From positions 1,363,621 through 1,427,620 of the forward strand of contig JAJVDF010000261.1 in the NCBI GenBank assembly GCA_022410635.1: a DNA stretch of 64,000 nt. The letters run 5' to 3'. Every line of letters starts with the position of its first letter. Position 1 is the stretch's first letter. This document shows positions 58,435 to 64,000 of the stretch, piece by piece. Made by a program: the position numbers and the translations under genes. This DNA is from Tretioscincus oriximinensis. Its lineage: Eukaryota > Chordata > Lepidosauria > Squamata > Gymnophthalmidae. Under the pieces are notes generated by a model. That model had not been told where the DNA came from. It saw only the letters and a program-made list of their open reading frames with translations, and did not search any database.

Positions 58435-59057
58435 ATAATTCTGAATGTTTAAGATATGATTATTTCCCCCAATGAAAATTGCCAAGTACGAGAACTATAT
58501 TGATGAGAATGCAGGTATGAGAAAAGACAAGAAATAGTTGGTTGGAGAGGAAGCTCAAATTGGGCAGTCCCAAGCAATGGAGACCAGTGACCTGAAAATC
58601 AAGCACTGGGAATGCTGACATTTTTAGAGGCTGGTATTTTATCAAGGCAGAACATAATATCACAGGAAATTTGTAATAGAGGCTGATTACGTGTACATAT
58701 CAATGCATTTTTTTCCTCAGTAAAAACAGATGTAGTTTTCCATTACTACCTTCTTGGGGGGACACATGTATTAAATATGTTACCCTCTACTTTTCATGCT
58801 GCCCCCCCCCCTTCCACCACCCCCAACATAAATGACATGTAACAAAAATTAAAATCAAGAAGCTTATGAATTCAGTCACAAACGTCAAAAGAGACAACTC
58901 CTGGAGAAGATATGGAAGCGAGATTAAACGGCAGGTCAATGATAACCATCTCACTACAACTCCTAGTGCATTGAAGGAAGTAGAACACTGCTTGTAGCAG
59001 TGAAATTTCTGTTTGCTTTGAAGCATCATAAAAAAGCCCTGAAGTGAGTCTTGGCAG

Positions 59058-59142
59058 ATCTATCTATCTATCCATCTATCCATCTATCCATCTGTCCATC
59101 TGTCCATCTATCCATCCATCCATCCATCCATCCATCCATCCA
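59058..59142. repeat. (ATCT)n/(ATCC)n microsatellite
   Basis: About 85 bp of ATCT grading into ATCC units with CTGT interruptions. The two overlapping Ile/Ser/Pro-rich frames across it are artefacts. A short repeat tail (GGACCAATGGTAAAGGGTGG) follows at 59283-59303. Confidence 0.95.
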
Positions 59143-60049
59143 GGCTTTTGTCTTTTATCTCCCTCTGTGTTCTGTTCTTACTGGGTGGGTGGCCAGGTTG
59201 GAGAGAGGAAAGGGTATGGATCTTTTTAAAACAGTTATTAATGTGTATTTTTTAATTTCTTCATCTCTTGTTACTTGCCCTAGGACCAATGGTAAAGGGT
59301 GGGATATAAATCATTTTAAACGAATAAAAATAAATACTTTCAGTTTATTCATATACCACTTTTCCAAAGGTAGCCCAAAGCTGTTAACGAAGAAATAAGA
59401 AAACATAAAACACTTTATAAGTAATACAAAATGTAGTACAATAGTAACAATAATGTAACAATATTTATAATAATCGTAATAATAATACAATACAATATTT
59501 ATAAAAGAAAGCGAAGCAAAACCAGCACCAATGGAAATGGTCTATGATCTTCCAAGATCTTCCAAGGTGAAGCACCATTTGCTGAGATCTGGAACTGTTT
59601 GCCTTGGTCACATGGAGGGTGCACTAAATGCTGATACTGAGGGAATTAGAAATTAACCGGCCAACTCCTTTAAAAAAAAAAAAAAGTATATGTTTTGGAG
59701 CTTCATAAGTTTCTTAATCATTTAATCATCTTTTTAGATTACAGCTTACAAAACAAAATTGTGTTTGCTTGATTCCTGTTCTTCGGATGGAAAATGAAGC
59801 ATCTTAAGAATGCCTGCTAAAATAACACCATTCTGACTGGAAATGCAAGCTTCCAGGCAGAGATTGTTTATCTGTAGAATATGCTGTCAAGTCTCATAAA
59901 GAGATGCTAATTCTGTTTTCAGAATATTATAAACAACCCCAAATAAGACTTTTCTCTGTCTCTGCCTCTCTCCAAATTGCCTTCTCTTGAAGTTTTTATT
60001 TAACAAGTAAAACAAGCAGAAAGCTATTTTTCCCTAATATCCTTCCTCA

Positions 60050-61502
60050 TTTACCATATATTGTTAATAAGTCCCTTGTTACCGGTTCTTTTCCCACTAA
60101 CTTTAAACAAGCCATTTTTACCCCAGTATTAAAAAAACCCTTCACTTTATCCTTTTCATCTCACAAATTATTGAGCCACATCACAGTTGCCCTTTCATTC
60201 TAAAGTACTTGAACGTATCATGTATACCCATTGTGTAGACTTTCTCACCTCCTCCTTGGCTCTAAACCCTCTGGCTTCCATCACTCTACTGAAACTGCTC
60301 TAACCAAAGGTGCTAATAATCATCTTCTAAGTAAAGCCATAGGAAATGCCACTACTCTGTTCTTATCCACTTAAAACATAGAACATAAGATGAGCCCTGC
60401 TGTATTGGGCCAGAGCCCATCTAGTCCATTCTATCTCACACAGAGACTCACCAATTGCACCTGGGCAGTCTGAACAGAAGGCAAAATCTTGACCTATTCT
60501 CAACTCCCTGCAAATGGTATTTCACAAGTACTGCCTGTTGCTCCATCCTGGAGGCAGTTTCAAAAGATCCACCCTAGTAGCTATTTATATCCTTGGTGTC
60601 CATATACTTATTTAATCCTGCTAGCTCTTGGATCTATCTGTTGTATTCGACAGAGTGGATCACATCCTACTTCTAGCTTCCTAGAAATCAGATAATTTCT
60701 TGGCATGTGTGTTATGTTTGCTCAAATAGGTCAGAAGATGTCAAAGGACACCTCAGAATTTCATTGGATTTTGCTTTAATCCTTGATCCTCACACTGCTT
60801 CTGTTGCCAAAACCTATTGTTTCTTCCTCTACAGCATCTCAAAAATCNGACCAAGGTTCTCATTTATGCCCTCATCATCTCCAGACTTGATTATTCTAAT
60901 CTTCTTCTGATTTTTGGACCACCAGTCTGCCATCTAAGACCTCTAGTGTCAATCTAGCACTCTACTACAACAGTCATCTATCAGTCTTGTNGGTTTGACC
61001 ATATTACACCTCTTCTCATGTCTCTCTATTGGCTTCCTATTCTCTACCAAATTCAATGGAAGCTTGTGACCCATACTATCAAAGTACTTCACAACCTTGT
61101 CCTCCATATCTTTCTTCTCTTATTTCTCTATATCATCCCCCATGAACATTTCACTCTATTCATACTATGTGCCTTGCCTAGCCTAGGATTTCCTCCACAT
61201 GATCACATGGTCATCCNTTTTCCCTCATAGCTCCTCACTTCTGAAACCTTTTCCATATTCACATCCACTTTATCTCTTTGCTTACAATTTTAAAGTCCCA
61301 GCTAAAGACATTCCTGTCCTCCAAGGCCTTTGATAGCACTGATTAACTTTTTTTTAATTGATGACTTATTATTTTGATGTCTTATCTTCAAGGTTTATGT
61401 ATTACTAGTTTTTTTTCTTACTGTGTTTATTTTACTCATTGTATTTTCATATGAATACTGTACAGTGCCATGACATTGATGGTACTTTATAGAAAATAAA
61501 CA
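60050..61502 (+). mobile_element. old L2-like LINE, split by a CR1 fragment
   Basis: Decayed reverse transcriptase. The stretch from about 60104 translates to FKQAIFTPVLKK-like sequence, with HHSTETALT at about 60280. After the CR1 insertion comes LDLSVVFDRVDHI at about 60630, the catalytic box A, then LIISRLDYSNLLL-like sequence at 60870 and DHITPLL...LYWLPI-like sequence at about 61000. It ends in the TGTACAGTGCCATGACATTG tail at about 61500. Many stops and shifts; inactive. Confidence 0.7.
60376..60640 (-). mobile_element. CR1 3' end inside the L2-like LINE
   Basis: Reverse-strand: AACATAAGATGAGCCCTGCT, CACCTGGGCAGTCTGAACAG, TGTTGCTCCATCCTGGAGGC, ending near TATACTTATTTAATCCTGC. It separates the HSTETAL and LDLS motifs of the surrounding LINE, so it inserted later. 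Confidence 0.75.
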
Positions 61503-61813
61503 TAGCCAGAAATTTCCATATGTGGAACCCATTTGTAGAAACTGGGCTACTTGCTGGTCATGCACAATTTCTGGGGCTTGGATCAACAGGGGAGCTAGGC
61601 AATTATCAAATATTTCCCCCTATGACAGTTCAGCTTTTGGCACAATATCAGAGTGGTTTTTACCACTCTTGGAAGCAAGCAAGCAAGCAGTTTATTTGAG
61701 TATCATCAGGTTTTATTGAGCTTTCTGACCAAAAGAATTATATACAGCCTTTTCAAGTATTGTTTAAGACAATCAGCAAAGGAGGGAGGGGAATAATGAA
61801 TAATTTTATCAAA

Positions 61814-61891
<78 letters not shown>
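61814..61891. repeat. (GAT)26 microsatellite
   Basis: About 78 bp of uninterrupted GAT units. Confidence 0.98.
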
Positions 61892-62950
61892 AGATGGTGT
61901 TCCTCCTTCCTTTGTACTAAATCACTGGTGACATAATTCAGTACAACCCTACAAAGGAACTAATTTAGACTACTCAAAAGTGTCTAATAGGTGGTAGCTA
62001 TCACATGCCAATGTTCCCATAGCATCTTTAGTCCACATTCAAAGTACAATCCTGTTCTAAGATTTATTAAGGTGAAGCTCCATCTGCCACATGCTATCAC
62101 CTCTAATCCTCTTTTGAAGTGTTTCTTAAAATGCATGAACTGTAGATGTATCCTGGGTGGAATCTAAAGCAGAAGTTGCAAAGTATGTTGCATCCTGCAT
62201 TATGCAAGTACAACCTGGAATTGCATTAAACAGTTTGGCATTAGATTGTCAGACAAAGCATTACAACCAGATGCCAAGAAGTGGCACACTTCTGGGGCTG
62301 CTTCTGGAATCCTGATTAAATGACACCAAGTTCCTTTTCACATGAGTACTGGGCTGGTNCACAGGGGAATACTTTAGAGATAGTTTCCAGACAATCTCTC
62401 ATTAGAGTTGGCTTCAGCATCGATTTTTCACCAAGACCTGAACATAAATAGAGCACACAGGCATTCCTTTAGTGCACACACAATCTAAAATGCCTTTAAA
62501 CATAAAAAAAACCCTTTCAAGCTGCATTAAAAAAAGCTGCTATAAAACCCTTGGATTTCTTGCTGATCTGTCACTTAAATACTAACCAAATACATTATAT
62601 TTATTTTTTCAAGAGAAATCAAAGGTAGCTAGGTACTGCTACCTGTTCCTTCTTTGGTTAAATATTTTAATTTTATTTTTGAATAGGTTTAAATCAAATG
62701 TGACAAATTCACATGACAGGATGGTAGTGCGCACTTAATAGGTACAGCAGTGCTCTTTCCCATGCTCAGTCCATTGCACAAACCAGGGCCCCAATCTGCC
62801 CATCATTTCCAGTTCCTCCTACTGTCATTTGAGGATTGGGATGGTGATTCTGTGAAATTTATACCCCTCTTTACTCCTGCTCATCTTCTTACCACTCCAA
62901 TTTCCTNACCCCAAACACCAACCTATGATGGTTTCTGGTTTAAGAAGAGG
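61892..62950. other. MARCHF4 intron 1, no feature seen
   Basis: No exon or recognised repeat. Confidence 0.4.
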
Positions 62951-62963
62951 TTATCTTCTAGTA

Positions 62964-63166
62964 GTCAATTTTAGAGAAATAGCCGTGTTAGTCTAACAGA
63001 AAGTCCAGCAAAGGAGCTAGCAGCACTTTGAGACTAACTTGAGAAAAGTGGTTGGCATAAGCTTTCGTAGACAGGTGCATCTGAAGAAGTAGACGTGTCT
63101 ACGAAAGCTTATGTCACCCACTTTTCTCAATTTAGTCTCAAAGTGCTGCTAGCTCCTTTGCTGGAC
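62964..63166. mobile_element. fold-back repeat, copy D (most complete)
   Basis: A 203-bp element. Leader TTTTAGAGAAATAGCCGTGT, arm TCCAGCAAAGGAGCTAGCAG...TGGCATAAGCTTTCGTAGAC, spacer AGGTGCATCTGAAGAAGTAG, then the complementary arm GTCTACGAAAGCTTATG...CTAGCTCCTTTGCTGGAC. It is flanked by a perfect 13-bp duplication TTATCTTCTAGTA (62951-62963 and 63167-63179). It does not code. Confidence 0.8.
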
Positions 63167-63179
63167 TTATCTTCTAGTA

Positions 63180-64000
63180 TTTTGCCTTCTTGATGCAGTT
63201 AATGCAACACCAAGACCACCATAAAGAGGCTTGTACACTCTGCACAATGAAACAGCATGGTTATACAATACATTAAAATGCAGAAGTGGAGAAGCCTCTG
63301 GGCATTTGTTGAACTCCAGCAGTCATTATCTCAGACCACAGTTTGTATTGCCAGAGCAGATAAAGAATGAGGTCCATCATTATCTGGACCAACATCACTA
63401 TAATGCTGCACGTCCTCTGAAGGAACAACCTTCCTAAATGCATTTCCTATAAATATGTATTTCAGGGACCCCAACTGAATCTGAAACTGTTCAAATATAC
63501 TTCTTTTTATGTTGTTTGTAGGAGATGTTTACTATTTATTACAACCAAGAGCAACCTATAGCAAGCACTATTAGCATTATTAACTAAGAATATGACTAGC
63601 CTGGCTACATTGCCTTCTGCTATCCTGATTTCACACAGTGAGGTTTGTTTTGTTTCAGTGGAAGCATTCTGCTTCTGTGTGTTTTGGAACTTGGACGAAG
63701 GAGCAAGGGTGATTCATAAGCACCTGCACAAATGTGTGGGAGTGATGGGCCTGTTGACTATTTTCTTCTGTTTGGTTCATATCATCTGTTCACAGCATTG
63801 CCTGCTTTGTTGACAAAGCTTAGCTTAGACAGAAAAGAAATTAAGAGGCTTTGACAAGTGAACTTCAATGTTCAATAGGTCCAGATCCAACCTGGAGAGG
63901 AGCCAAGCAGGTCATCAGAAAAAAGAATAACTAGAAGAAAAAGCTTATTTTGCTTCAGTGGGTAGCAAGATTGCAAAGGCAACAGTGCATAAACTCTCCT
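63180..64000. other. MARCHF4 intron 1, right edge; no feature seen
   Basis: AT-rich with short frames only. The second MARCHF4 coding exon is not reached. Confidence 0.4.

Overview
This is vertebrate nuclear DNA, almost certainly from a squamate reptile and possibly a gecko. Two genes are recognisable from their exons: SMARCAL1 on the minus strand (about 0.9-20.7 kb) and MARCHF4 (MARCH4) on the plus strand (from about 42-44 kb to beyond the right edge). They lie head to head, as I recall their order in human 2q35. The reptile assignment rests on the repeats: CR1 LINEs with a lizard-type 3' end, L2-like LINEs, tRNA-derived SINEs with A/B-box heads, and several DNA-transposon MITEs.

Layout. 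1-370 is an unexpected CpG-rich patch inside the SMARCAL1 gene body. 894-17614 holds nine SMARCAL1 coding exons (657 codons, all junctions in phase). They cover the RPA-binding N-terminus, two HARP domains and the SNF2 ATPase core through the DESH box and the SGTP motif. The C-terminal helicase lobe lies beyond the left edge. 17615-20490 is the 5' UTR/first intron with SINEs. 20490-20720 is the CpG-rich SMARCAL1 promoter, followed immediately by a 0.9-kb polypyrimidine satellite. 21.9-42 kb is intergenic and repeat-rich, with nested CR1/SINE insertions and a perfect 1081-bp tandem duplication. 42.24-43.33 kb is the MARCHF4 CpG island. 44346-44864 is MARCHF4 coding exon 1, ending at the start of the RING-CH domain. 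The remaining 19 kb is MARCHF4 intron 1.

SMARCAL1 is an annealing helicase that restarts stalled replication forks, and MARCHF4 is a membrane-bound E3 ubiquitin ligase of the Golgi/endosomal system; the two share no known pathway. No CRISPR, operon or bacterial feature is present. The strongest candidate for something undescribed is a short fold-back repeat family. Four copies are flanked by 9-14 bp target duplications, which suits LINE-style retrotransposition better than a cut-and-paste transposon. Other points are a 32-bp-stem hairpin in a SMARCAL1 intron, matching exon structure of the two HARP domains, and the CpG patch at the left edge.
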